DNA of 64,000 nt, taken from Mycolicibacterium neworleansense. GTDB taxonomy: Bacteria > Actinomycetota > Actinomycetes > Mycobacteriales > Mycobacteriaceae. Positions 8,642 to 16,706 of the stretch are shown piece by piece (within the stretch, counting starts at the first letter, position 1; each line of letters begins with the position of its first letter). The stretch lies in NCBI RefSeq assembly GCF_001245615.1, contig NZ_CWKH01000002.1, positions 1,550,001-1,614,000 of the forward strand, given 5' to 3'. The position numbers and the translations under genes are program-made. The notes below the pieces were generated by a model that saw only the letters and a program-made list of their open reading frames with translations, was not told where the DNA came from and did not search any database.

Positions 8642-10171
8642 ATGGAAGCGGCACAGGCAATCTCGTTGGTGACTGACTGGATCAGGTCGCGGGGGCTCGA
8701 CTACCCGACTGAGGGTTTGGCGGCCGATCGCTTCGACTCCGGATGGAGTGTGTACGCGCCGGTCGAGGTCGACGAAAGCGACCCGATGGCTTTCCTGGAC
8801 ATTCCGGTGGGACGGTCGACCTTCCTGGTCGGCGACTCAGGTCGCATCGAAGAGGTGTCCTCCTCGATCCCGCCCCAGCAGGCCCGCGACCAGTTCAGCG
8901 CCACAGAGCGCACCGCGGCTCCGGCCTCCGGCCTTGCCGACGAGGCCGCCTTCATGGCGGAGTTCGAGAAGCAGTTCAACACGGCAGCCGGTGATGGTCC
9001 GGCCGCGATCGCAGATTTCACCCTCGTCGACCCGCCACAGCCGGAGTCGCCGTCTGCCGCAGGCGCTCCCTCGGGGGATGAAGCCGTCGCCGAGGAGGCC
9101 TCGCGACTGCTGGAGCCCATCGCCCAGCAACTGGCCTCGCTCGGCCCCGCGGGCTGGGAGGAATACACCGCCGAATTTGCCTTCACGGTGTCTTCACAGA
9201 TCGCGCAGCTGCAGTTCTATGCGGCCGACCGGGCAGGCCTGGTACCGGTGCCGCAGGCGATCGCCGAGTTGGTGCAAAGGCAACGTGAGGTCTCGGCGCG
9301 CATGAGTGCCGGTCCTTGGTGGCGGCTGCTGCTGAACGTCACCAACCGCGGCGAGATGGCGGTCAACTATGACTACGGCGACGAGCCGTTCCCCGAGGAC
9401 CAATTGGTCACCCCGGAGTACTACCGCGACGATCTGGAAGCCTATCCACGGAGCCACCTGCCGGTCTGGCTCGCCGCATATGTCGCCGGGCCCGAGGCAC
9501 AGGGGCGAGATCCGCGCACCGCCGCCCAGGCGGCCGCCGCGGACAGTGCCGCCGGGCGCACCGCGGTCGCCACTGACGAGATCCCCCCGCTGCCCGAGCT
9601 GCTCGCCCGTTGGGCGACGCTGTCGGCCGCCTATGCCGGCGCCGGATCGGACTGGGGACCACGGATCTTTCCTGGCTACGCTTGGTTCGAAAGTGACCGC
9701 CGCAGCGGAGCCACGTTGTACCTGCTGCCCGGTGACCGAGCGGTGCTCTCAGGTGGGAAGTGGAACTCCGCACTGCTCGATGCCGCTTACAACGGTGGGA
9801 AGCCGCTGCCGGATCTGTACTCCGGGGCGCCCGCCTGGGTGAACGACAGCGTGCTGAACACCCGAAACCGCAACGGCTTGTTGAGCTTCTGCTTCTGGTG
9901 GGCCAACGGCCGGTGGTATCGCGGAGGCAGCGACACCTCCGGCGAGCTCGAAGCGGCGCTGCCCGCGATCTGGACTCCGGACGCGACTGCTGCGGCGATG
10001 GCAGCTCAAACCGGTTCGGTCGCAACGGATCAATGCCGCGCCCTGTTGGCCGCCGCGACCAGGGGAAGCGTGAGCTTCGATGATGTGTCCCCGCTGTTCG
10101 CCGACCTGCCGGAAGCCGAGTTGGATGTTGCGGTAAACCAACTCAGTCTGGCCGGATTGCTCGCCGGATGA
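8642..10171 (+). CDS. Multi-domain immunity-like protein (YrhB/Imm35-like plus YezG-like)
   Basis: 509 residues, last gene of the toxin operon. Residues 1-85 resemble the YrhB/Imm35 immunity fold (FLDIPVGRSTFLVGDSGRI, then a conserved SSIPP). Residues about 165-285 resemble the YezG (DUF600) immunity family, with the pattern YDYGDEPFPEDQ followed by DLEAYPRSHLPVWL. Residues 310-509 form a further unassigned domain with several Trp and Gly residues. Fusion of two immunity folds would fit a protector against more than one module of the giant toxin encoded upstream. No signal peptide is seen, so it should act in the cytosol. The family assignments come from motif recall; the operon position supports them. 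Confidence 0.65.
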   Translation: MEAAQAISLVTDWIRSRGLDYPTEGLAADRFDSGWSVYAPVEVDESDPMAFLDIPVGRSTFLVGDSGRIEEVSSSIPPQQARDQFSATERTAAPASGLADEAAFMAEFEKQFNTAAGDGPAAIADFTLVDPPQPESPSAAGAPSGDEAVAEEASRLLEPIAQQLASLGPAGWEEYTAEFAFTVSSQIAQLQFYAADRAGLVPVPQAIAELVQRQREVSARMSAGPWWRLLLNVTNRGEMAVNYDYGDEPFPEDQLVTPEYYRDDLEAYPRSHLPVWLAAYVAGPEAQGRDPRTAAQAAAADSAAGRTAVATDEIPPLPELLARWATLSAAYAGAGSDWGPRIFPGYAWFESDRRSGATLYLLPGDRAVLSGGKWNSALLDAAYNGGKPLPDLYSGAPAWVNDSVLNTRNRNGLLSFCFWWANGRWYRGGSDTSGELEAALPAIWTPDATAAAMAAQTGSVATDQCRALLAAATRGSVSFDDVSPLFADLPEAELDVAVNQLSLAGLLAG

Positions 10172-10333
10172 TGTCTTAATACATTGGGGTGCAACAACTT
10201 CGGCCTGGTCAACAACGAACTGGCCGGTAGCTGAACTCTTGGCGAACAAGGCTGCGCCGAATGGCGCAAGCCGATAGCGGGCCATAGCGTCGATCAAGAT
10301 GCTGCATGGAACATTTCGCCGATGGGGGTACGC

Positions 10334-11275
10334 GTGACCCTGCAGATACCCGCGGCGCTCCAATGGGTCTCCTACCTGGTCGGCTCGCAATGGCCGAAAG
10401 GCGACGAGGACGCCATGTACCGCATCGGCGGGGAATGGGGGGACCGCGCCGAACAATTGAGGGCGCTGATACCCGAACTGAACCGCATGCGGGCGAGCAC
10501 CAGTGCTGTCCTGCAGGGTGTGACCGCCGGCGCCGCCGACGGGCAGTTCGCGTTGTTGTTCGACGGTGACGCATCCGTCGACAAGCTCGCCGATGCGATG
10601 GCCGCGCTCGGCACGCTGTCCGAAAGCACCGGCAAGAACATCGAATACACCAAGTTGCAGATCCTGACATCGCTGGCGATCGCAGCCTTCGAGATCTCGT
10701 GGGCTCTGGCTCAGACCTCGGTGACCTTCGGTGCATCGGCGGCCCAGATCCCCCTCATCGAGGGGACTACCACCGCAGCCATCCGTCAGATGGTGGCGGT
10801 CCTGCTCAAAGATGTCATGACCGACCTTGGCAAGGCCATGACGAAGACGACGGTGCATCGGATCATCAAGAAGTCCGGCGTCGAGGCGGCCGAGGCCCTT
10901 GGGCAGGAGCTGTTCATTCAGGGCGTGCAACAGTCCAAGGGCCATCAGAACGGGGTCGACTGGAACCGCCTGGGAACCGTCGCAGTGGCCAACTCCGTCG
11001 GCGGCGCCGCCCAGGGCACGGTCAGCATCTACGGTCAGCGAGCCCTTGGCAATTCGGCTCTCAAGGGTGCGGCCGTCGGATACGTCGCCGGCATGTCCAA
11101 GAAGGTGACCGGTGCCCTGGCCACCGGTCAGGCCATCGATCCCGTATCCGTACTCGGATCGGTGCCCACGGCCGTCACCGGCGGGGTGCGGGGTAGAGCG
11201 GCGGCGCACAGCACCAAGGCGTCGACTGCGGACGGCGGCGGTGCCGCCGCGGCCGGCGGGGGAGACGGGGACTAG
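10334..11275 (+). CDS. CpnT N-terminal-like T7SS targeting protein without a toxin domain
   Basis: The N-terminus (IPAALQWVSYLVG then QWPKGDED) matches the WXG100-like helical domain found at the start of CpnT-type secreted toxins. About 240 residues of helix-rich sequence follow, including a GGAAQG region seen before toxin domains. The protein then ends in a Gly/Ala-rich tail with no enzymatic module. GTG at 10334 is preferred because GGGGG at 10324-10328 lies five bases upstream; an in-frame ATG at 10322 is the alternative. A YbaB-like gene starts two bases after the stop and a WXG100-like gene follows, a set common around T7SS toxins. It may be a toxin stub left by loss of the C-terminal cassette, or a helper for export. 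Confidence 0.7.
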   Translation: MTLQIPAALQWVSYLVGSQWPKGDEDAMYRIGGEWGDRAEQLRALIPELNRMRASTSAVLQGVTAGAADGQFALLFDGDASVDKLADAMAALGTLSESTGKNIEYTKLQILTSLAIAAFEISWALAQTSVTFGASAAQIPLIEGTTTAAIRQMVAVLLKDVMTDLGKAMTKTTVHRIIKKSGVEAAEALGQELFIQGVQQSKGHQNGVDWNRLGTVAVANSVGGAAQGTVSIYGQRALGNSALKGAAVGYVAGMSKKVTGALATGQAIDPVSVLGSVPTAVTGGVRGRAAAHSTKASTADGGGAAAAGGGDGD

Positions 11276-11277
11276 AC

Positions 11278-11724
11278 GTGGACAACGACGCTGCTCGGCA
11301 TGAGCTGATCGATGCGCTGGCCCTCGTACAGGAGCAGTTCGCCGATCTCGCTGTGGTCGAACAGGAGCGAGCAGCGTTGTCGGCCACAGCCGCCAGCGCC
11401 GACGGGACCGTCACGGTGACCGTGGACTCCGATGGTGTGGTCATCCAGACGGCGGTCAGCGAATCCTATTTGGATGAACATGATCTGGCAGATCTCGGAT
11501 GGCACATCACCGCCGCGGCCCAGGACGCCGTCCACGCCGTCCAGTTGATGGTGGCGGAACTCCTTGCCCCGCTGGCGCAGCGGCGTGAGCAGATGCCCTC
11601 GCTGTCGGACATCGTCGAGGGCGCCCCTGACATCAGAGACCTGCTGTCGACCGTGGCGCCGATTCCGCACACCGAAGGCGAAGAAGAGCCAGACGACTAT
11701 CCCACCGTGAGGAGTGCGCGATGA
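11278..11724 (+). CDS. YbaB/EbfC-like T7SS-associated protein
   Basis: 148 residues, GTG start. An N-terminal helix with many Glu and Gln is followed by a beta-rich stretch, GTVTVTVDSDGVV, then another helix; this is the YbaB/EbfC layout also found in EspL and in small proteins beside WXG100 toxins. The C-terminal 40 residues are acidic and probably disordered. The next gene overlaps the stop (ATGA). In T7SS toxin loci such proteins probably act as chaperones or partners of the exported pair; that role is inferred from family and neighbours. Confidence 0.7.
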   Translation: MDNDAARHELIDALALVQEQFADLAVVEQERAALSATAASADGTVTVTVDSDGVVIQTAVSESYLDEHDLADLGWHITAAAQDAVHAVQLMVAELLAPLAQRREQMPSLSDIVEGAPDIRDLLSTVAPIPHTEGEEEPDDYPTVRSAR

Positions 11725-12017
11725 CCGTACCGCTGGGCGTTACGCCGGCCGACCTGCGGGGCACCGCACGATATCTGGCCTATGTCAGTAACGACATGAA
11801 AGCCGTCCAGTCGGCGCTGATGCAGATGCTCAGCGGTGAAGGCGAAGCGTGGGGGCACGACAAGATCGGCAAGCAGTTCGCCGACGGCGCCAAAGGCTAT
11901 AAGGCACAACGGGACTGGGTTGACGGGTCGATCACCGCGAAGACCGACCTACTCGACTACTACGCCGCCGGCCTGCACATCACCGCAGACGCTCTGGAAC
12001 AACAAGACAAGCCCTGA
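11721..12017 (+). CDS. WXG100-like small secretion substrate or partner
   Basis: 98 residues with two long helices joined by a turn at EGEAWGHDKIG, where W and G match the WXG motif region. The pattern AWGxDxxGxxFADGxKGY is typical of Esx-type partners of CpnT-like toxins. It has no signal peptide, as expected for T7SS substrates. It overlaps the YbaB-like gene by 4 bases and converges with the 585-residue gene, whose stop lies only four bases away on the other strand. Confidence 0.75.
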   Translation: MTVPLGVTPADLRGTARYLAYVSNDMKAVQSALMQMLSGEGEAWGHDKIGKQFADGAKGYKAQRDWVDGSITAKTDLLDYYAAGLHITADALEQQDKP

Positions 12018-12021
12018 CGCT

Positions 12022-13779
12022 TCACTCCGAGCGCCCCGGCGCGAACTGTTGTCCACGGGCCGGACGCGCCGGTCCGGTCTGGACAGCCGAATCGGGCTGC
12101 CAGGTGGTGCCGCGCTGCGGAATGCGGCGCCGGGGCTCTTGGCTGTCGGCCGGCATTCTCTCCTGCTGCTCGGCTTCCTCGTCGGCGCCGACCACCGGTA
12201 CCGCTGCCTCGGCGTCCCCGATGACGTCTTTGCCGTTCTTCTTGCGCCGCAAAGCCTTGTTGACCTGGTGGCCCTTCCCGTTCTGATCGCCCCGCTGGCC
12301 CGCGGCTGGGGCGCCCGCACCCGGGCTGCCCGCTCCGGCGCCAAGGCCGGCTCCGGCCCCGGCCGCCCCGGCAGGCATCTTCGCCGCTGCGGTTGCGGGC
12401 GTTCCCGTCGCAAGTCCGCTCGGCATGCCGCGCAACGGAACCCCGCCACCGGCACCGCCTGCGCCCTTGCCCGCACCGGCACCGCCGAGTCCCTGTGGCC
12501 CCAGGCCGAGTACACCCTCGGGCGGGCCTCCCAGGCCCTGTCCCAGCGGGTTCTGCCCGGCCGCATTCTTGGCGGCATCCATCGCCTGGCCGATCGCGTC
12601 CTTGGCGGCGTTGGTCGCCGTGTCGATCGCCGACTTGACCGGATCCTTGAGACTGTCGAGGGCATCCTTGGTGGGATCGGTCGTGGAATCCTTTTGGTCG
12701 ATCGGCTTTTGGTCGATTGGTTTGTATTTCTCGAAGTCGGTCGGTTTGTCGGTTTTCAGCTTGTCGAAGGCCGACTTGTCGAAAGGCTTGGTGCCTCCAC
12801 CGCCACCCGGGGTGAACGGCTTGCCACCGCCGCCGGGACCGGTTGGGTCGCCGCCCGGACCCCCGGGGCCGGTGGGATCCCCGTACTTCATGTTCGGCGG
12901 GGTCGGCAGGTTGGGGAAGTTCTTCGTGACCGCCTCGACGGTCGGGTTGTAGATGTTCTGAAACAGCTGGACTGCCTTCTGGTAGGCGTCGATGGAGCGG
13001 TTGATCTCGTCCAGCTGCTTGAGTGCGTCGGCCGCGGTCACGTATCCGTCATCGTTGTTGCGCAGGTAGCCACTGCCGTCGATGTGGTACTTGGAATTGA
13101 AATCGGCGATCTTCGCGTCGAGCTTCGCCTTGTCGAAATCACCATCTTCGATCAACTGGTCGTTGGCATAGGTCGGGAACTGGTCCCGAAGGCTGGTGAA
13201 CGCATCGTGGAGCACGGTGAGCCGGTCGGCTATCGCGTCGGAAGCCAAGGTGAAATCGTAGATCGAGGTCTTGGTCACCTGCTTGGACGCCGCTTCGGCT
13301 GCTGCTGCACTGTCACCGGACCACTTTCCCTCGATCGTCTTGTTGACGGTCTCCTTGAAATCCTTGGAGGTCGTCTTCAGAGTCTCGCCGTGTTCCGTCC
13401 AGTCCTTGCCCAGCTGTTCAATCTTGCCCGGATTCAGCGAATCCCTCTCCTTGCGCATGAAGATGAAGGATTTGCCCTCCCAGTTCAGCGACTCGGGACC
13501 GGAGAGTTTGTCCTGCACCTCCAGATACGTGCTGTTGTCCGATATCAATCCTGGGACTTCGCCGAGGAGATCGCTGTTCGGCTGGTACTTGGCGACCTTG
13601 TTCTCATCCTGCAAATCCGAGTCCAGTTGGATGAACTTGCCATCCTCGCCGATCAGCGCAGCGCGTTTGGGGTAGTTGGAATTGGTGACGAAGGCGTTGT
13701 CATAGATGGCGCCACTTTTGCCCTCTTCGTTGGTGCTCGTGCCCAGCGTGGCGCCGAGGTGATTGCCGAAGCCGCTCAT
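12022..13779 (-). CDS. Large Gly/Pro-rich WXG-containing T7SS-associated protein
   Basis: 585 residues. The first 290 are helix-rich and contain a W-S-G motif (KWSGDSAAAAEAAS) near residue 150 in the turn between long helices, as in WXG100 and EspB-like proteins. A Pro/Gly linker follows, then KPIDQ repeats, Ala-rich helices, and a long Gly/Ala/Pro low-complexity tail ending in basic and Gln-rich sequence. This is the usual build of ESX-secreted proteins such as EspB, EspJ and EspK, but I cannot assign it to one of them. It is last in a minus-strand run after the 106-residue gene (32 bases apart), so it probably shares that transcript. Confidence 0.65.
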   Translation of the reverse strand: MSGFGNHLGATLGTSTNEEGKSGAIYDNAFVTNSNYPKRAALIGEDGKFIQLDSDLQDENKVAKYQPNSDLLGEVPGLISDNSTYLEVQDKLSGPESLNWEGKSFIFMRKERDSLNPGKIEQLGKDWTEHGETLKTTSKDFKETVNKTIEGKWSGDSAAAAEAASKQVTKTSIYDFTLASDAIADRLTVLHDAFTSLRDQFPTYANDQLIEDGDFDKAKLDAKIADFNSKYHIDGSGYLRNNDDGYVTAADALKQLDEINRSIDAYQKAVQLFQNIYNPTVEAVTKNFPNLPTPPNMKYGDPTGPGGPGGDPTGPGGGGKPFTPGGGGGTKPFDKSAFDKLKTDKPTDFEKYKPIDQKPIDQKDSTTDPTKDALDSLKDPVKSAIDTATNAAKDAIGQAMDAAKNAAGQNPLGQGLGGPPEGVLGLGPQGLGGAGAGKGAGGAGGGVPLRGMPSGLATGTPATAAAKMPAGAAGAGAGLGAGAGSPGAGAPAAGQRGDQNGKGHQVNKALRRKKNGKDVIGDAEAAVPVVGADEEAEQQERMPADSQEPRRRIPQRGTTWQPDSAVQTGPARPARGQQFAPGRSE

Positions 13780-13811
13780 AGTGTTTCTACGCCGTCCCGT
13801 TGGTACTGTGG

Positions 13812-14132
13812 CTAGTCGTTCTCGGCGGTCCGCATGGCTTCCGCCGCGTCGCGTGCAGTCTTGACGAAGCCCTGCGTCTGCGTCAACTGCTCCTTCAGAT
13901 AATCGGTCAATTGCTTGCCGCGGTCATCGAATACCTTCTGAACAAGAACTGCCAGAGGGTTTTCCGGCGTCCCGAAGTATCCCGTCGTCTCATCGAGCGA
14001 ATCACCGATGAGGGTCTCAAGGCTTTCCTCATACGGCTCGAACACCCGGTTTACTTCCGAGATGACAGTCGGGTCGAGATAGAGCTTCTTGTTGACGGCG
14101 TCGGCGTCCAGGCCGCCCCATGGGTTGGTCAT
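13812..14132 (-). CDS. Small T7SS-cluster protein, unknown function
   Basis: 106 residues starting MTNPWGGLDADAV, helix-rich, with no membrane segment or signal peptide. The AGGAGA sequence at 14139-14144 (read on the minus strand) is a good ribosome binding site. Its size and helical content match Esx- or YbaB-type helpers, but there is no clear WXG turn. It lies between the KAS III-like gene and the large Gly/Pro-rich gene on the same strand, so it probably serves the same secretion unit. Confidence 0.6.
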   Translation of the reverse strand: MTNPWGGLDADAVNKKLYLDPTVISEVNRVFEPYEESLETLIGDSLDETTGYFGTPENPLAVLVQKVFDDRGKQLTDYLKEQLTQTQGFVKTARDAAEAMRTAEND

Positions 14133-14171
14133 GATTCTCCTCTGCGGTGATCGGTCATGCGAAACTCGGTG

Positions 14172-15188
14172 TCACGCCGGCATATTGAATGGCAGGGTCA
14201 CCTCTTTCTCAATCCGCAGGAGGACGGCAGCGCAGTTGACGAAATTCCCGGCTGCGAACAGCAGCACCAGGTCTCCCACCTTGGCGATCTTGTTGTTCGT
14301 CAGATAGGCGAGGTTCACCCCGAAATCCGAGACGGTCAGATGCCCGAATTGTGCGGCGAACTCGTATAGGCCGGGCGCGGGCTGCAGGAACGTCTGTTTG
14401 GCGAGCATGTCGGTGACGTAGCTCGGTTCGATGAAGGACGGGGCGAACCAATCGATGTCGTCGGGCTTCAGGCCCGCGCGTTCATAGCATTCCGTCACGG
14501 TTCTGACGGCAACCCGAAAGCTGGCTATTGCGTTGTCCCTCACCGTGCCCGGACCGCGGCGGTCATAGTTCTCCCACCGGTCGATCCAATCTGCCAACGT
14601 CGGGAACGTCGGATCGTCGATGGCGCCGTCGGGCCTGCCGTGCATCATGCCTTCAGACGGATTGTGCGAGCGTGCGGCGGCAGACACGATTCGCGCGAAC
14701 CCGTCCGTGCGGTTCAGGAGCGCGCAGAAACCGCTGTCGCCCAGCAGCGAACCCTCGGTGGCGGGACTGGCCGCATACTCGTGCCGGTCGAAGTAGAAGA
14801 TGCTGTCGCCGCCGGTCACCATCGCATAGTCGCCGGCCCAGCCCGCCTGCAGCACAGCATCGGCGAGCATCACGCCGTACAGGCCACCCGAGCAGAACTG
14901 ACGGATCTCCGTCGCCGAACCAGCGGAGGTCCTGCCCAACACGGACTGCTGGATCGAGTTCTGGATCGGCCAGAAATGTTCGCCCTGATACAGGGTGCCG
15001 CAATGAAAAGATGCCGCCATGCTGTCCGCTGCCGCCGACAGCGCGGAACCGTCGATCCGACGCGCTGCGTTCTCCACCATCTCGTGGACCGACTGCATCT
15101 CCGATGCTGCCGTCGCGAGATGTTTCGGGCGGCCCTGACTGTCCGTGCCCTCGGGCACGTACACGGAAACGGTGTCAAGGTAGGGCAT
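14172..15188 (-). CDS. KAS III (FabH)-like thiolase-fold protein with altered active site
   Basis: 338 residues with the fold signature of beta-ketoacyl-ACP synthase III. The nucleophile motif FCSGGLYG puts Cys at residue 99, with VTGGDS after it and LLFAAGNFVNCAAVLL near the C-terminus. The other two FabH catalytic positions look changed: where FabH has His in PHQAN this protein reads FAPSFIEPS (Ser251), and where FabH has Asn in YGN it reads FGH (His283). It may therefore have different chemistry or only bind an acyl group. It overlaps the EspG-like gene by 14 bases, so the two are coupled. A KAS III-like enzyme among T7SS genes is unusual; lipid modification or acyl sensing are guesses only. 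Confidence 0.75.
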   Translation of the reverse strand: MPYLDTVSVYVPEGTDSQGRPKHLATAASEMQSVHEMVENAARRIDGSALSAAADSMAASFHCGTLYQGEHFWPIQNSIQQSVLGRTSAGSATEIRQFCSGGLYGVMLADAVLQAGWAGDYAMVTGGDSIFYFDRHEYAASPATEGSLLGDSGFCALLNRTDGFARIVSAAARSHNPSEGMMHGRPDGAIDDPTFPTLADWIDRWENYDRRGPGTVRDNAIASFRVAVRTVTECYERAGLKPDDIDWFAPSFIEPSYVTDMLAKQTFLQPAPGLYEFAAQFGHLTVSDFGVNLAYLTNNKIAKVGDLVLLFAAGNFVNCAAVLLRIEKEVTLPFNMPA

Positions 15189-15954
15189 CGAACTCCCGGT
15201 CCGCCTGTGCGGCAGAGAGCTTCTCCGCCAGCGCTTCTGATTGCCGCTTCTCGATCTTCTTGAAGACCTGCATGAGATTGGGGACCGTCGCCGGGATGAT
15301 CTGAAATGCCTTCGTGCCCTCGTTCACCACGTAGGCACCGTCGTCGGCGACGTTGATCAGGGTCAGGTGGTCGGCGTTGAGGAGTTGGTAGTCCATGGTG
15401 AACTCGGGCGAGCCGCTGAGCACAATCGATCCGGTGATCTTCGCGTCCCGCAGGGCCGAGGCGGGCGTCTCGTCCTCGAGCAGCTCTTCCTTGCGAGGCC
15501 GGGTGCCGGGCTGGTATGCCGGGAGCGCTTCCAGGACGACCTGGGGGAAGTCGATGTTCACGCAGCCGATGATCTGAACGTCTTCGCCGAAGATGAGTTG
15601 CTCGCTGGGGTCCTGCGTGATGACCGCGCAATAACCCGTCGTGCCGATCACGCCGAGCAGCCGATAGACCTCGCCGGACTCGATCTGGCCGAATCCCTGC
15701 AGGAGGTATGCCGGGTACCGCAACGCCTCAAGGATACGAACCCGATTCGGGTTCAGGCTGGCCCGCAACCGAGCCAGCACGGTGGCGCGATCGGCCTCGA
15801 CCTCGGACATGTAGGTCCGCCCGCGGTGGCGGTAGGACAGCGGGGACGGCAGATTGTCGAGGCCCAGTGCCTCCCAGACACAGCGGAACGCGAAACCGCT
15901 CATGAACCATGGTTCGACGTCATGGCGCAGCGGGGCCACGTTGTCGGTGATCAT
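15175..15954 (-). CDS. EspG-like T7SS chaperone candidate
   Basis: 259 residues. The sequence WEALGLDNLPSPL near residue 30, RxxILEALRYPAYLL about residue 80, and alternating strands afterwards resemble the EspG family, which binds PE/PPE or Esx-type substrates in the cytosol. It starts at an ATG preceded by GAGGAAGGGG. It is first in its transcription unit, after a strong hairpin that ends the Esx-pair unit, and overlaps the KAS III-like gene. A second EspG-type protein in the cluster, beside no PE/PPE gene of its own, suggests a different client, perhaps the KAS-like or the Gly/Pro-rich protein. Assignment is moderate. Confidence 0.55.
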   Translation of the reverse strand: MITDNVAPLRHDVEPWFMSGFAFRCVWEALGLDNLPSPLSYRHRGRTYMSEVEADRATVLARLRASLNPNRVRILEALRYPAYLLQGFGQIESGEVYRLLGVIGTTGYCAVITQDPSEQLIFGEDVQIIGCVNIDFPQVVLEALPAYQPGTRPRKEELLEDETPASALRDAKITGSIVLSGSPEFTMDYQLLNADHLTLINVADDGAYVVNEGTKAFQIIPATVPNLMQVFKKIEKRQSEALAEKLSAAQADREFDALP

Positions 15955-15996
15955 GGTGAGCCCCTTCCTCTCTGGCAGCCGGCAACGAACGCATAA

Positions 15997-16034
15997 GCGG
16001 GCTCGGTCGCGATGAAGCCGACAACCGAGCCCGC
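15997..16034 (-). terminator. Hairpin terminator after the Esx pair
   Basis: A perfect 11-base inverted repeat (GCGGGCTCGGT with ACCGAGCCCGC) encloses a 16-base loop. On the minus strand it lies 16 bases past the stop of the EsxA/C-like gene and before the EspG-like gene. The tract after it is only mildly T-rich, as is common in mycobacteria. It probably separates the Esx/PE/PPE unit from the EspG-like/KAS unit. Confidence 0.6.
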
Positions 16035-16049
16035 CGACAAAACTACGCC

Positions 16050-16340
16050 TCAGAAGCCGCCGGCAAGATGTGCGTCGAGCGCTGCGGCATCCTCTTGCGA
16101 CTGATTGCCCCCGGTGCGGGTCTGGGTGATCTCGTTGAGGATCGCGTCCATCTGCCCCAGGATCTGAATCTGCTTCTGGTTCAGCGTCTCTGCGGCCTGG
16201 CCCTCGTACACGCCCTGCAGCGCAGCGAAGACCTGGCTGACTTCCTCGCGCATTGCCTGCGCGTTGTTCGTCGCTCCCTGGATGTCGTCCAGGGACGCGT
16301 AGTTGGCTCCGTACTGGTACCGAATGCTATCCGTGTCCAT
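16050..16340 (-). CDS. EsxA/EsxC-like WXG100-family protein
   Basis: 96 residues forming a helical hairpin. The usual WXG turn is replaced by Y-E-G (GVYEGQAAE), a known kind of variation in the EsxA/EsxC half of the pair. It lies 19 bases after its partner gene on the same strand, so the two products probably form a heterodimer exported by a T7SS. Length fits EsxC (about 95 residues). The C-terminus is Ala/Asp-rich. Confidence 0.8.
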   Translation of the reverse strand: MDTDSIRYQYGANYASLDDIQGATNNAQAMREEVSQVFAALQGVYEGQAAETLNQKQIQILGQMDAILNEITQTRTGGNQSQEDAAALDAHLAGGF

Positions 16341-16359
16341 TGATCAAACCTTTCGATTT

Positions 16360-16629
16360 CTAGTCGGCGTCGTGGGTGACAAGGGCGTTGATGTCAGACT
16401 TCCCCTTGTCGACGATCTGCTGCAGGTTGTTGATGACGTAGTTGAAGTCTTCGTGATGCTGCGTCATGATGCCGCGAAACTTCGCCGCCTTGCCGCCGGT
16501 CCACGAACTGGCGGTCATGGATTCGGTCTGGTCGAGGATCTGGGCGGCCAGCCGCCGGACATCCATCATCTGTTTGTCGATGTTCTCGATCTTCTGCTGA
16601 GCTTCCGCGGGCGTCAGATGAAGCGTCAT
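16360..16629 (-). CDS. EsxB/EsxD-like WXG100-family protein
   Basis: 89 residues with two amphipathic helices around a clear W-T-G turn (SSWTGGKAAKF) near residue 44. This is the CFP-10-like half of the Esx pair and should dimerise with the product of the next gene. The last residues (DINALVTHDAD) are a candidate C-terminal export signal, but a Yxxx[DE] motif is not evident. It follows the espG gene by 77 bases. Confidence 0.82.
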   Translation of the reverse strand: MTLHLTPAEAQQKIENIDKQMMDVRRLAAQILDQTESMTASSWTGGKAAKFRGIMTQHHEDFNYVINNLQQIVDKGKSDINALVTHDAD

Positions 16630-16706
16630 GCCTTACCTCTCTTTGTCATAACCGGCGCCAATCGCCGGACGGTGGTTGAGAATTCGCTAGTGAACACGGA
16701 GCGGAT

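Noticed and set aside
10172..10333. Terminator between the immunity-like gene and the CpnT-like gene
   Set aside because: A small GC hairpin near 10249-10271 (GCGCC-GAAT-GGCGC) is present, but there is no T-run and it is far from the stop; too weak to call.
11836..13815. 659-codon plus-strand frame
   Set aside because: It overlaps the WXG100-like gene and runs antisense to the Gly/Pro-rich gene, whose minus-strand product has the W-S-G motif and sensible helices.
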